Assembly: GCA_003313425.1 (NCBI GenBank)
Contig: NHZP01000030.1
Coordinates: forward strand, 310,001 to 374,000
Direction: 5' to 3'
DNA from: Pseudopyrenochaeta lycopersici
Lineage: Eukaryota; Ascomycota; Dothideomycetes; Pleosporales; Pseudopyrenochaetaceae
DNA: 64,000 bases
Positions 20,644-32,302 of the stretch are shown here, piece by piece. Position 1 is the first letter of the stretch. Every line of letters starts with the position of its first letter. The notes under the pieces were generated by a model, which saw nothing but the letters and a program-made list of their open reading frames with translations, ran no database searches and was not told the DNA's origin. The position numbers and the translations under genes are program-made.

Positions 20644-21246
20644 CTACGCCATACCCAAAGTCCGAGTCAATTGATCCTCACGCTGTACACCGCGATTTCG
20701 ACACCTACCACGCCTGCAACGCGCAACTTGTACCCCGCGAGCTTCCCGTTTCTGGCCGCGACCGCCAACATCAGCCGTAGTAGTGAGAGCGATATTCCCA
20801 ATCAACTCATGGGCCCGCGTAGCCGTGATTGGATCCGGCCAGACGACTGTCGTACCGTAGCAGCCGATGGAAGTCGTCATGTGCGCGTTTGAGCACGACA
20901 GCGGGGGAGCTGGGAATTCTGTGGGGTTGGTGCGCCAGTTGCATTCAGACGTTAGCCAGGACATTAGAGTCGTGGTTGATCCGTAGTCGCACACCGAAGT
21001 CCATGTGTTGCATGCTGTCGAGCCTGTAGTGGTGCTGCAGTCTGTCACGGTATAGGGTATACCGGATGGAGTTGTCGTGGTCGGATCAGGGGTTGAGTCG
21101 CGTGGATGCAGGGAGATGGGGTGGTGGGTGTGAGTTGGGGCGTATACCTGCACTTGCGTACCAGTTTCGAAGGTTTTGGTAGAAGCCTGGGCGAAGGCGA
21201 GGCTAGTGAGGTAGAGAGCGCAGAAGGCGAATATGAGTGCCTTCAT
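20644..21246 (-). CDS. small secreted Cys/Thr-rich protein, unknown function
   Basis: 200 residues from ATG at 21246. Signal peptide: MKALIFAFCALYLTSLAFAQ, cleavage likely after AFA. The mature part is Thr/Ser-rich (TPDPTTTTPSG) with six cysteines in YTVTDC, TACNTW, SVCDYG, SECNWR, LSCSNA and IGCYGT, a spacing that could form three disulphides, followed by TTVVWPDPITATRAHELIG. The last 40 residues turn abruptly Arg-rich (ARCRRGRCRNRG). In the neighbouring frame, switched at the GGGG run near 20717-20724, the tail would read YKLRVAGVVGVEIAVYSVRIN and stop, which looks more protein-like. Either the tail is real or there is a one-base frameshift. No family recognised; effector-like or cell-wall role is only inference. 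Confidence 0.6.
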   Translation of the reverse strand: MKALIFAFCALYLTSLAFAQASTKTFETGTQVQVYAPTHTHHPISLHPRDSTPDPTTTTPSGIPYTVTDCSTTTGSTACNTWTSVCDYGSTTTLMSWLTSECNWRTNPTEFPAPPLSCSNAHMTTSIGCYGTTVVWPDPITATRAHELIGNIALTTTADVGGRGQKREARGVQVARCRRGRCRNRGVQREDQLTRTLGMA

Positions 21247-21889
21247 TTCTATGAATTGACGCTGAAGACGACTTGGGCAGAGTAGGAACAACGTTGGCTG
21301 TGAAGCAGGGAAAGGAAGAAGGAACCGAGATAAAGAAATTCGAGTGGGTGTATTTCAAGAAAGCAAATGGAATCCAAGCAGTTTATTTATCTAGCAAGTT
21401 AGCGCTAGGACGTGGCAAGGCGGCCTTCGCATTCACTCTGACACGAAGAGTCAACGAGATGAGAAACCGAGGTGAAGGAGCTCCTAGTAACTACGGGGGT
21501 ACAGATTGCGAGGAGTTAGGGAATAAGGACAAGACAACCAGAAGTGCATAAATCAGCAGAGTTTGTGTGGTAGTGTTGTGGTAAAGGGACGTTAGTGTGG
21601 AAGCGGTGAAGAGGCTGTTGTACGCTTGTTTGGTGCTACATTCCGGTCTTGGGGTGTCGATTCATACTGAACAGCGAAGACGATTCGCGCCTTGAAGTGT
21701 GAGATATCAAGGCGGACGCGAAAGATAAGTAATATGAGAAAGGCCTTAAAGTGATGATACAAAAATCATGCAATAAAGTCTATACTCTAGAAGTGGCGAG
21801 ACCAGAGCGATGCAAATATACCTACAAATGCAGCCTTGACACCAACACCGTTAATGACTCTCCATGCACTCGGAAACTCCATCTAATGA
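21247..21889. other. intergenic
   Basis: 643 bases between the secreted-protein start and the 3' end of the DUF3684 gene. It is probably the promoter of the secreted-protein gene. No coding signal was found; the ORF at 21273-21551 lacks motifs. Confidence 0.35.
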
Positions 21890-24800
21890 TCAAATCAAAA
21901 GTCCCTGCGTATACCCCTCCAACGCAGCTCGGTATTGCTGACTATACTCAATAGCAATCTGTTGCTGGTACCAGTTATGCCTCGCATTATGGTCACCCAC
22001 CAGATTATGCGCCAACTCATGACAATACGTGAAAAACCAACTGTCCAATGCCCTGAGTCTACCCTCTCGAGTCCCCCAACCCTCACTGTGTAGCGTCATG
22101 AACCACGCCAAATTGAAGAATAAACTACCACTCATGTTGAAGGCTACTGTGTTGGACTTTTTGTCGAGGAAGATGTTCACAGCGGCTGGGTTGACAGTGA
22201 AGATCGAGGTTAGTCCTAGGATGAGAGGTAGGAAGGCAGAGAGGTGAGACTGGAGGTCGCTGAGAGGAGCAGACTCTTCGCGACCATAGTAAATGTCGAC
22301 ATGGCGACCGGCGAAAGGGACCGAAAACGCTTTGTGCAGATTCTCCCATTGTTCGCCATTGCAATAACCCCCTCGGTCCAGCTCTGTCGGGTCTTGGTGG
22401 TGCTTTGTGTTGATGTTGGACATGCCTGTTGGCCGGCATTCTTTGATCGCGTTTTGAATGTTTGACTTCGTAGCTTGGATGTCACGGCTGATCTGTGGGC
22501 CATCTGTCCCACTGGGCGGAGGGTTGGGTGAGTTCTTAAAGCCGAGCTTCTTCGCCCAATTGTTGATCAGACCCTTATCCATCGAGCGCCGTCCATTTTC
22601 GGCAACCTCCATGCCAGTGTCTGGGCTACCGAATGATCCAGGCATCTGAATGGGCTTCTCAGGCGTTGCAGGCGGGACGTCCTCGGTGGGGCCAGTCTTC
22701 ACTAAACCCGATTTAGCTTGTTCAGCTAAACGTTGCTGCTCTTCCTCTTGGCGCTCCTGCTCATGCTGTCTTGCAATTCGGGCTTCGTGCTCTTTCCTGC
22801 GAAGAATCCGCTCCACGTTGATTCCCTTCTGCTGCAATCGGCGGAGAGGCTCGGTCAGAATGCGCTCGAGAGCAATTGCATCGTTGCGTTTCGGTCTCGT
22901 GATCAGCAGCCTCACAAGTTCGCTAGACACCTCATATAGGTCGTACTTTGGTGTAATACTGAGTACATAGCCGGTCCCACGTATCTTGATGATAGCGGCT
23001 GATCTCCTGGAGGATGTAGCGACGTTGCGTTCTACAAGGGAGTACCGTATTGAGATGTCCGACACGCACTGTACAGTCAGATTAGAGCCGAGCCATTTCG
23101 CGTCATGTCGAATCGCCTTCGATGATGCATCTCGCTCGTACTCATGGAGGAAAAGTCGGACGCGCTCTAAGATATCTCTTCGTAGATCTTGGGCCGGACT
23201 TTGATCGCGGACTGTTGTACCGATACGCTGATCTGTTTTTACTAGATCTGATACTTTCTGAACACCGAAACGCGCGTAGAATTCCTCGAGCAGCTCCTCT
23301 TGTGGTGCAGCAATGATGAAATCGCGGAATCTGGTCAAATAGTTGACATTGTCGATGATGACAATCTCATTGGCCTTGTTGAGCGACCATTCCCTGTGTA
23401 CATTTGGCTCATCGAGATCGTCCAGCTCGTCCTCCTCTTCACCAACACCGGCTTTGCTGACTTCGTCTTTGATGTCTCGGTAGCCTAATAGAACTCTGGA
23501 TGCAACGAGCAACTTTACCAAGTCTTTGTCTTTCCACAGATTCCCTGCATGTTCGGCCAGCTTTCTGAGCAGGTCAAGATACTTTTCCTGACCAATGGTG
23601 TTGAGGAAGCGAGCAGGATTCTTTGCTAACAGTGTTGCAAGATCATGCGTACTAGGCTCGTGTTTTGCACCAACTCTAAGAAGGAAGGCCGTTGCTTCGG
23701 CACCATACTGAACATAGTCGAGAATACCCCGGTACTCTTGATCGCGGCCAACAAACACATGCTCCGGTGGGTCATAATGATGTATGCGCATCTCTGTCTT
23801 GCCAGATTGGCGCTTGGTTCGATCCTCAAACCCATTGCAGCTTGAGTCGAGATAATATTTACGATATACGGGAACGATGTTGGCGGATGAAAGACTGGCT
23901 ATCAAAGTCTTGTGCTGGTCGAGATCGGACCCGCGAGATGCAAGGTAAGCGAACTGCATCTCGGCATCAAGCTTGCTCTTGGGTGGTGTCTTGATCAGAT
24001 ACTGTACGCAAGGTCCTATGTTGGGGTCTTTCTGAACTCCAAACTTCTCGGCATGAACACGAAGGTCACTCCTGAGGATCGCGAAACCTAGACAAGCTGC
24101 ATTTTCGTTTGTAAAACATTGAAATGGCCCGACTAGTGCTGGGAAAGGAGCCTGCTCCGTAGGAAGGATTGGAAGTGTGAGGGCGGCAAATTTCGCCGCT
24201 TCTAGGGGGTAATTGTTCTTATAGTAGTTCTGCAAGAAGTATTCCATGGCAAGCTTGTAGAGCTGCTGATCCTGTGCTTGGCCGGCACGATGAAGAATGC
24301 TGGCGATTGTGAAGGAATCCGGCCACTGCCGCAATCCTAGACGCAAGAGCAGTACGCCTTCACGAAGATTCGATTTGAATTCGAACGGAAGCTTGATTTG
24401 AGTCAAGCCTAAGGCCAATATGGCCTGATCAGGGGCATAGAGGTCTGAAGCCTTGAACAGCTGGCCCTGCTTGACGGACGCCCCTTCCCCAGGTAGAAAC
24501 GGCGTTTCCCGTAGCCGATCGAGGTCTTTCTTCGGTATCTCGTCAATAACTGAAGCAAAGTATCGAATGAGATCAACATGGTTCCAAGACCCTTTTTCCG
24601 ATTGGGTGTCGCGATTGCGCATTCTATCAAACACCATGGGCAAGTCGATGGTTTTTCGTACTCCTAAAGATAGTAAAAACTTCTCTTTTGATCCTGCAAA
24701 AGCCTTGACCGTAGGTAGATCATCAAACAACTTGACTGTAGGGAAGTATGAATCTGCTGGGCACCGCATACCAGTCTTGGTCGGCATGATAGGATGAGGA

Positions 24801-27037
24801 GCCAGGATCTTGACCACCATGTCTTTGGAGCTAGAATCCAGTTGTTCCCAGCACTTTGATACCAAGCTGAGTACAGATCCCGCGAGATTCTCGTCCTGTT
24901 TGAATTCGTCAAGTTGGGGTTGTGCTGTCATATGTCGAAGCCAGCGGACCATGGATAGTTCGATCCAACCGAACAGCTGCAATTGCTTTATCGACATGCC
25001 TTTCGTGAAAGTGAATGGTATGGTATCTGAAGGAAGAGAGAGGGTTGGGGTAATCCTGGCTGGGTTGACGTACGTGCTCACATCTCCCAGAGCGAGGATT
25101 CTACCGGAGTTCTTTTCAGGCTGAACGTCGATGTTTGCTACCGTGTTCTCGAAAAGGCTGCGCGAACCAGGTATATCAATCTCGCCACTCTCAAGCTTGG
25201 AACCGCACCACCTCAGGAACTCAGAGAGCTCATCTTCGTTCAAAGCGCGCGACTCTAAGCCTTGCCGAATGTCCTGCATTGTGAGCTCTGTAATGAAACC
25301 GCGATTATGCAAGTTAAGCATGAATGTAACGGCTCCATTGGCTAGTTCTTGTGGAACCATAGGTACTTCCCCCAAGAAGCTCAAGGTCTCCGCGGGCATC
25401 CGTACATTTTTACTCGGCATGACTCCTTTTGTGGATAGAATTTCGATAGAGCGCTCCTTAGAGCAGTTCCAGAAAGCTTCATCAATCTTTTCCCCTAGCG
25501 ATGTAGACGGATGCGATGCGTTCGCGGTGTATTGCTGAAATGTATAAATGGCTCTTGGTACTAAAGTCTCGATTGGGTCTTTGCCAACCCGAGTTTGTAT
25601 CGCGGCCATTTCTGATGCGTACGTAATCCGACATGCCAAACCTGCCACGCGTAGCAGTTCAATGTTCCATGTAGAGATGTAGCGTGCGTTCATGTCGACA
25701 TTCTCTCGCTCCACTGTTGGGATGAGTGAGGGAGCAGAAATATGAGCGAGGTAGCCGGTGGTTTGCGCTGTCGGAAAGCCAATGAAGATGCGACCGGATT
25801 TTGTGGGAAGAACTTCTGCAAAGATCTTTGCTGCCAGCTCTGCTGTATTCCCCGACCCTGTTGACAACGTAGCTGAAGGGTCTTGGTATGGCGAGGTTAA
25901 CAGAGCGATTTTGGTTGTCTTCGGAGGCGCTTTCTTTGTGGCCCGCTCAATCTCAGCTGCAAAACTGCGAGACACGCGCGTAGCCACTTCCACAGTGCAG
26001 ACTTGGAGGAAGATCGTCCCCTTTGACTCGCCGGCGATATCTTCAGCTACGTTAATCTTTTCGATAGCTTTGGACTTGGTGGCCTTTGAAGGTGCCTGGG
26101 GAGGCGGAGTCGAAAATTTGGAGAAGAAGCTCCGTAGGGTAGTCCCGGCATTACGCACTTCCTGCTGTACAAGTTCGGCAGCTCGCTTTGGTGGATTTTG
26201 AGCGGAAGCGATGACATTCAACCATTGGGCGTCTATCTGAGAGTGCTGGCGTGTGACATGAGTCACGCGCATCAGTCCACCTTCAGTCTCTGTTTTCAGC
26301 CCATATGGTACTCGAATATCATCCGGGGGCGAGATCTTCTTTGAGAATGATGCAACTACATAGTCGTCTACATGTAGCTCAATGCTCTCTAGCCCGACGA
26401 ACGTCAAACTAGTGGCCAAGAATTGACACAACGTCGGTAGGTTCGGTAGTTTTGATGGATTGTATGATGGTGACGCAGGATCAGCTTGCCGGTAGTCGAG
26501 TGAGAAGATCGTGTTAGATGTGTTGTGATCAGCAGGTACGGTGGCAATCTTTGTGGACAGCGTATTGCCTTTCCAGTAAAAGGCCATTGTTTTGTCACCT
26601 GAGACAACGAAGGGCTCATCGCAATCCGCGAAGACGCTGTAGAAGCCAACACCGAATGCGCCGATCTTTGTCTCATCAGGATTACCGTCCGCAATGCTCT
26701 TCAAGCGACTCCAGTCGGCGGATGTGAACGGCTGACCGTTATTAGAGACTACAAGTCGTTTCAAAGTGTGATGCTGAATGATATGCTTCAAGAGATCAGG
26801 ATCGCCAGCGCCCTGAGGGGTGGGTACATTCAAGGATGGATCTGTCTCGAGCTTAATGGTTACAGTGTTGGCTTTTGCATCCGCTGCGTTTTGTATCAAC
26901 TCGCGTAGTGTCGTATGTTCACTTGAATACCGCGCCAAGACCTTGTCTATCAATGATCTTGTGTTGACTGTGACCTCACTGTCAAGGCCATCAGCCATCG
27001 TTTGATTGCGCAACCGCGCAAAATCTATGGCAGACAT
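21890..27037 (-). CDS. sacsin-like HSP90-type ATPase (DUF3684) with C-terminal HELAH motif
   Basis: Single exon, 1715 residues from ATG 27037 (the longer frame opens with TTG). The N-terminus is a GHKL/HSP90-type ATPase: TLRELIQNAADAKANTVTI (N box with Glu and Asn), then IGAFGVGFYSVFADCDEPF (G box), resembling sacsin and the fungal DUF3684 family. A long uncharacterised alpha/beta middle follows, then a coiled coil of Glu/Gln/Arg (HEARIARQHEQERQEEEQQR) near residue 1440, a disordered linker, and a C-terminal domain of about 200 residues. That domain contains FFTYCHELAHNLVGDHNARH near residue 1670, an HExxH zinc-peptidase-like signature with further His residues. The combination suggests a chaperone-like ATPase coupled to a (possibly degenerate) metallopeptidase module. 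Cellular role unknown. Confidence 0.85.
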   Translation of the reverse strand: MSAIDFARLRNQTMADGLDSEVTVNTRSLIDKVLARYSSEHTTLRELIQNAADAKANTVTIKLETDPSLNVPTPQGAGDPDLLKHIIQHHTLKRLVVSNNGQPFTSADWSRLKSIADGNPDETKIGAFGVGFYSVFADCDEPFVVSGDKTMAFYWKGNTLSTKIATVPADHNTSNTIFSLDYRQADPASPSYNPSKLPNLPTLCQFLATSLTFVGLESIELHVDDYVVASFSKKISPPDDIRVPYGLKTETEGGLMRVTHVTRQHSQIDAQWLNVIASAQNPPKRAAELVQQEVRNAGTTLRSFFSKFSTPPPQAPSKATKSKAIEKINVAEDIAGESKGTIFLQVCTVEVATRVSRSFAAEIERATKKAPPKTTKIALLTSPYQDPSATLSTGSGNTAELAAKIFAEVLPTKSGRIFIGFPTAQTTGYLAHISAPSLIPTVERENVDMNARYISTWNIELLRVAGLACRITYASEMAAIQTRVGKDPIETLVPRAIYTFQQYTANASHPSTSLGEKIDEAFWNCSKERSIEILSTKGVMPSKNVRMPAETLSFLGEVPMVPQELANGAVTFMLNLHNRGFITELTMQDIRQGLESRALNEDELSEFLRWCGSKLESGEIDIPGSRSLFENTVANIDVQPEKNSGRILALGDVSTYVNPARITPTLSLPSDTIPFTFTKGMSIKQLQLFGWIELSMVRWLRHMTAQPQLDEFKQDENLAGSVLSLVSKCWEQLDSSSKDMVVKILAPHPIMPTKTGMRCPADSYFPTVKLFDDLPTVKAFAGSKEKFLLSLGVRKTIDLPMVFDRMRNRDTQSEKGSWNHVDLIRYFASVIDEIPKKDLDRLRETPFLPGEGASVKQGQLFKASDLYAPDQAILALGLTQIKLPFEFKSNLREGVLLLRLGLRQWPDSFTIASILHRAGQAQDQQLYKLAMEYFLQNYYKNNYPLEAAKFAALTLPILPTEQAPFPALVGPFQCFTNENAACLGFAILRSDLRVHAEKFGVQKDPNIGPCVQYLIKTPPKSKLDAEMQFAYLASRGSDLDQHKTLIASLSSANIVPVYRKYYLDSSCNGFEDRTKRQSGKTEMRIHHYDPPEHVFVGRDQEYRGILDYVQYGAEATAFLLRVGAKHEPSTHDLATLLAKNPARFLNTIGQEKYLDLLRKLAEHAGNLWKDKDLVKLLVASRVLLGYRDIKDEVSKAGVGEEEDELDDLDEPNVHREWSLNKANEIVIIDNVNYLTRFRDFIIAAPQEELLEEFYARFGVQKVSDLVKTDQRIGTTVRDQSPAQDLRRDILERVRLFLHEYERDASSKAIRHDAKWLGSNLTVQCVSDISIRYSLVERNVATSSRRSAAIIKIRGTGYVLSITPKYDLYEVSSELVRLLITRPKRNDAIALERILTEPLRRLQQKGINVERILRRKEHEARIARQHEQERQEEEQQRLAEQAKSGLVKTGPTEDVPPATPEKPIQMPGSFGSPDTGMEVAENGRRSMDKGLINNWAKKLGFKNSPNPPPSGTDGPQISRDIQATKSNIQNAIKECRPTGMSNINTKHHQDPTELDRGGYCNGEQWENLHKAFSVPFAGRHVDIYYGREESAPLSDLQSHLSAFLPLILGLTSIFTVNPAAVNIFLDKKSNTVAFNMSGSLFFNLAWFMTLHSEGWGTREGRLRALDSWFFTYCHELAHNLVGDHNARHNWYQQQIAIEYSQQYRAALEGYTQGLLI

Positions 27038-27661
27038 GGTGGAAGCAGGTTGAGGCGGGATTTGGTGGAGCGTTGAGGATCCTAGGGCTTGGTGGCGGGT
27101 ATCTTGTTGCAGCCTGGGTGTATCCGGAAACTTTTGTTGTCGAGATCGCCAGTTGACTAGACAGCTGGAGGCGTCCAGGCCTAGATAACACCACGCCGAA
27201 ATGTTTTGCAAGACCGCAGCCTGATCACAGATGCTGGAGGAGGAGCAATGATACGAAGACTAACGTATCTGGTAGGGCCACGGATTATGTGAACCGTGGG
27301 TGGCAAGGCCGCAGAAACGACCAGAACCTGGAAAAGCACTGTTACCGTAGAAACTCCTGCCTATGCTCACGCTATGCAAAGAGACAAGGGAAACAAATGA
27401 ATAGCAAACACGTAGTCTTGTGAAGGTCCAACAATGTTTGATAAGCTGTTGTCGCAGAAGGTGTCGCAGTGGCGCAGGGGCCAGCCAACAGAAACGAGTT
27501 TAGCGGGACCTTGGGCCACCGCCACGAGGCCGAAGCTTTAGGATCGCCCGTGTACCGTGCAATATTCGACGCATTATGCCTTCACCCGTCAACACAGCTA
27601 TCCGCTCCCGATAGAAAATACTCACCTCGGCCGCCCGGTCATATAAGTTCCCGATGTGGCG
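27038..27661. promoter_or_regulatory. bidirectional promoter (DUF3684 gene / trs120)
   Basis: 624 bases between divergent start codons. No gene is supported; the plus-strand ORF at 27469-27798 overlaps exon 1 of trs120 in another frame and is a shadow. Confidence 0.4.
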
Positions 27662-30600
27662 ATGGCAGTCGACCCTCTATCCCCTATCGCGCCTGCGCGC
27701 ATCAGGGCTCTTCTTCTCCCCGTTGGCCGCATCAAGCGTTCGCACTTCTTAGCTTATGTCGACCTCCTACAGCAGCAGTCGCTGGTTCGACTGGGTGATA
27801 TCAGTCCCGATGCTCGACCTGACAGGAGTACGACCCCTTCACGCGCATGTCCGGACCTGCAGTTTACTGATCTTGGCTCCGACTAGATATGTTCTCTCCC
27901 TTAGCGTTTCCTAGTGGGACGCTTCTATATGACCTGTCAACATCAATGCCTCCAGCTTCTCATCTTTCATTGTCGCCTTTCGAGCAGTTTAGAGAGCCAC
28001 TACTAGTCATCGGAATTGGAGACGCGTCTGAATATCCATGGCTGGAGCAGTCACGTGCCCGAGACGGGATCCAAAACGGCACATTTGGCGAGCCAGTTCC
28101 TTCAGGTGATGAGACAAGTGAACTTCAGTCTGCTGTCGACGATCTCAGAGAACAGTTTCCAAGAGCGTACCTGCACAGCCTTATGATGTTCGACTCAGTG
28201 GCACAAACTCGACATCCAAGCTTGCCTCAAGAGACGTTTTTAGTACCGCCAAAATCTCAACTCAAAACCACAACAATGAAAACATTCATGTGCGATATTA
28301 CTGCAACCCTTCTGGCAGAGATGACGACACTTGCCAAGTCGATACAAGCTCTACCCACTGTTGCATCGCCCGCCTCACAAGGAGGGATGGCAGATAATAG
28401 TCCTAGTTGGGAAAGTATTGATCTTAATATGTCGCAATACCCGCGGAGAAATTCTCAAACACCAAGCGCGAGCAGGCCCCAGTCCCCTATACCAAATGCC
28501 CCAAGAGACCTCCATCGCATGTCTATGCCTGTCCTTCCATCTGGTTCAGGACCACCTTTGACTTCAGACGACCCACGAGCTGCTTCGCCAAATACGCTGG
28601 GAACACGCACGCCTCCTACCACATTTGATGAGATATCTGGTATCAACGCAGCAAATGCTTTGCATCAAACGAACAGCAACTCATCAAAGGCCAGCACAAC
28701 GACTAAAGACACAGCCGCTGATCGCGTTTCGATTCATGGATTTGGCTCTGGAGGGGTGGGTGAACGAGCGCGAAACAAAGGTCGCGGCCGCATCAGTATC
28801 GTCATCGGAACACTGTACATGTGCGCGGGGCAATGGCACGAGGCAATACGAGAGCTTACGGAAGGCGCAACAAGAGCCCGTGCTTTTAGTGATCACCTCT
28901 GGCATGCCAAAGCTCTTGAGCATATCATGGTCTGCATGCTATTGTTTGCATGGTCGGGCATGGACTTCCAAGTTGGGCTCCCTTCACACTGCGAGATATT
29001 CTTACTGATTCAGCTCTCAGATACCCCAACTGTGCTACCCAATAACTGATAAAACAGCAAACAGCAAGTCGCCTCAGCACACACCTTCAAGTAGTGTTGC
29101 GGACGTGTCTGCCCCATCAAGACCCTCTAGTCACGAAGCAGCCCTTGAGAGTCTGAACTCACTTCTTCCTGACCTTGTGAACATGATTTTGAATCTGTAT
29201 ACACGTGCAGCCAACTTTGCTGGCGAGTCTTTACCACCACTAGCTTTCTCAGAGTGCGTCATAAGATTCTCAAAGTTATTGGCCGCCATGAACTTGGCGG
29301 CTGGATACCTGGACGAGGGTGCACTGCAAAGCCTTGTCCGGAATACACCATACAAACAGAAACCTAGACTTTCTGTTCCGAGGCTCAGCGTACACCCTAC
29401 GAGAAACGATATAGCATCGATGCTTTTCCGTGCACTGCCAGGCCCTGTGGAGGCCTCCGGCATGAACCCGACTGACCGAGTTGTAGTATTAGCGGGAGTT
29501 GCGTCCGTTTTGTCATCTTTGGGATTGCAAAGGAAGAAAGCCATTGTGATGAAAGAATTCATCACATCTTTGATTCCTGGTCTTGTCCAGGCGCGAAAAG
29601 TTGGCGCGGCGGAGATGGGCGTACATCCGGCCGCTGGTCTAGCCGCGCTCAATATGGTTGGTGGTAGCGTCTCAGGTGCGGGCGCTCTTAACCTCGGAGA
29701 AAACGAGGTTGAGAATGGTATTGATGAGTTTCTGGGCCTCCTTGGGAAGATCTACGGGATTCCATATTCGAAGGGTGCAATGCCTGACGTGACCATATCA
29801 AACACCAGGGACCCCAGGGCTGGTAGTCCGACGAACGATGAAAGTAGCCAAGGCGTAGTGGATGCCATCCTTAGGATATCCTCGTTGCGGTCGTTTGGAA
29901 GTCTTGGTCTCAAGCTAGAGATACTGCGGATGTGCCTCAACTTCTGTGAAGCGTTGCCGGACTTTAACGGTGTTCTCCACTTCACCGCCCTATTACTGCG
30001 TGTGGCAGGTCCGGGAACTGCACCAAAGCCCAACAGCACTGATGTCTTTGTATCTTTACCTCGAGAAGAGCAAGCGCGGCTGTATTCAAATATTTCCCGA
30101 ACGGTGACTGCATCAAAGAAACTGGGTCTGCAGCATGTTGAAACCGAGTACTGGGACGACTTTCTCGTTCGTTCGCTATACATACTGGAGGAAACGGCAC
30201 CTCTACGTCTGACCCAACACCGTCCAGTTGAGCTGAAGTCAGGTAGCGTAGGGAAGGACGGCCCGTTTCTCCACAACCCATGGGTAAAGAAGCCACAAAC
30301 GAGTGCAGCAGACACTATCCTCGTGGCAAATGAAGAGTATCGCTTCCTGATATCCTTACAAAATCCTTATGATTTTGAACTAGAGGTAGAGTCACTCAAG
30401 ATTGCGGCCGAAGGTGTCGAGTTTATTGCGCTAGAGGAACACTTTCTTCTTGGTCCATACCGGACACAAAAGTTTCAGATCGTAGGAACTGCGCGGTCAC
30501 CTGGAACGCTGAAAATCATCGGCTGCTATGTCAAACTCATCGCTTGTCGAGAGCGCCTCTTTCCAATATTTCCTGAACCATGGAAGCCCAAGCGAGAGCC

Positions 30601-32302
30601 TAAGATGAAGAGGATAGGTCTCAATGCATGCCTAGGAGCACCGATGTCGCGGCCGTCGTCGGCCATCGCTCCACCTACTGATCGAAAATCAACCTCGGAA
30701 CCAAAACCGGAGTCCCTGAGTTTTACCGTCATCCCCGACCAACCTGTTGTAATAGTCACCCATGTGTCTCTACCTCAATCGGCCCTAATGGTCCTAGAAG
30801 GCGAGAAGAAGCTATTTACGGTCACAGTTAAGAACACTTCTCAGACGACGGCCGTTGACTTCGTCCACATTTCTTTCCAAGACTCAGCAACTGCTGCAAT
30901 TCAAGCGGCTACCACGAACAAAGACTTACCTGCGGCAGAATTACATGAACTAGAGGTACAATTGGCACACTATCCGTCTTTGCGTTGGTGCAAAAGTGTC
31001 GACGAAGAGTCGCTTAGTATTAAGCCCGGCGAAGAGATGAGCTTTGCTATTGAGGTCGTTGGACGGACCCGCCTCACAGATGCTATCGTCCAGATCGACT
31101 ACGCTAATCTGGGGAAGAGACGATCAGAGGTTGACGAACGGTTTTTTACTCGACAAGTTTCGGTTCCAATATCCATTACCGTGAACGCAAGTGTGCAGCT
31201 TCAGCGCCCAGATATCGTTCCGCTCTCAAGCGATTTCGCATGGTCAGCGTCACAAAACTCGGTCCTACTTGCCCCGAACCTGTCTTCAGCCGCTCGTTCT
31301 GGCAAAGCGGATGCTCACTTGCAAACGCTTCCACGCAACACTAACGGCGAAGTGCAAAACGACGAATACTGCATGCTTCTTTTAGACCTTCGCAACTCCT
31401 GGCCGAACCCGCTGTCCATCTCTCTGGAGATCCGAAGCCCTGCCTCTAATGCTGAGAGCCAGCCAGATTCAGGTGATGAAGCAAACGCCGTTAATGAGGT
31501 TATTCAGCCTGGTCATGTCAACAGGGTGGCCATGATCCTACCTAAAATCTACTTGGATAACCCGCACGCGGCCGTACCGTCTCTTAACCCTGCGAACCAG
31601 CGCCAGTTTGTTGTCAGCACGAGCAAGATTTCGCCAGAAGAGGAGCGCGCCAGTAGGGAAGCATTTTGGTATCGCCATGAACTCCTGAAGCTTGTGCGTG
31701 GGACATGGCGAGAAGACCATAATGGGCGCCATGGCGATCTGGAGCTTCGTGGGATCCGCTTTACGCCGCGAATGGTGGAAGCTATCAAGCTAGAAGAGCT
31801 TTTGATCGAAACAAGCGTGGTGTCCGATCGTCCTGTCTCGGAAGGTCAAGATCTTGTTCGACAGCTTGGTCGCGCGAAATTTGGCGTCCTGGTTGATGAC
31901 TTTCTGACGATGAAGACATCAATCCGCAATCGCAGCTCACATCCGATCTCACCCTTACTCAGATTGCAGCCACACCTCGCCAACTTACCGCATAATGTCG
32001 CTCTTGACCTAGACAAACGCTTTTCGTGGACTGGGGTTCTGCAAAGGAAGCTTCCTAGTATACAGCCAGGCGAAACTGTGCAGTCCGAGCTCGGCATTGT
32101 CGCACTATGTAATGGCACGTTCGAGATCGGAGTGACCATCGACGAGGCCGAGTTAGTGAATGTGGTAGGCGAAGAGGAGGAGAAGAAGCAACGAAGCGAC
32201 ACGCAGGCATTATTTCACGGGAATATCCTCGGTGAGAAGAAGTTGAGGACTTGGCATTCGAAAGAGCCGTGTACTATTGTCGCAAGAAGAAAAGACAACT
32301 AG
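27662..32302 (+). CDS. trs120: TRAPP-II complex subunit Trs120 (TRAPPC9)
   Basis: Golgi and endosome tethering-complex subunit; TRAPP-II acts as guanine-nucleotide exchange factor for Ypt31/Rab11 (family knowledge). Exons 27662-27827, 27887-28971, 29021-32302; 1510 residues. Exon 1 gives IAPARIRALLLPVGRIKRSH and LLQQQSLVRLGDISPD. The first splice gives NMFSPLAFPSGTLLYDLS. The second (donor GTTGGG, 49-base intron) gives WSGMDFQ-IPQLCYPITDK, both typical of Trs120. The GRISIVIGTLYMCAGQWHEA region is the TPR-like N-terminal part. The C-terminal half is built of beta-sandwich-type repeats (EEYRFLISLQNPYDFELEVE, FTVTVKNTSQ). Length agrees with fungal Trs120 (about 1300-1500). Confidence 0.92.

Noticed and set aside
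22650..26201. Numerous plus-strand ORFs of 60-147 codons inside the DUF3684 gene
   Set aside because: All are antisense to a 1715-codon open frame with clear ATPase motifs.
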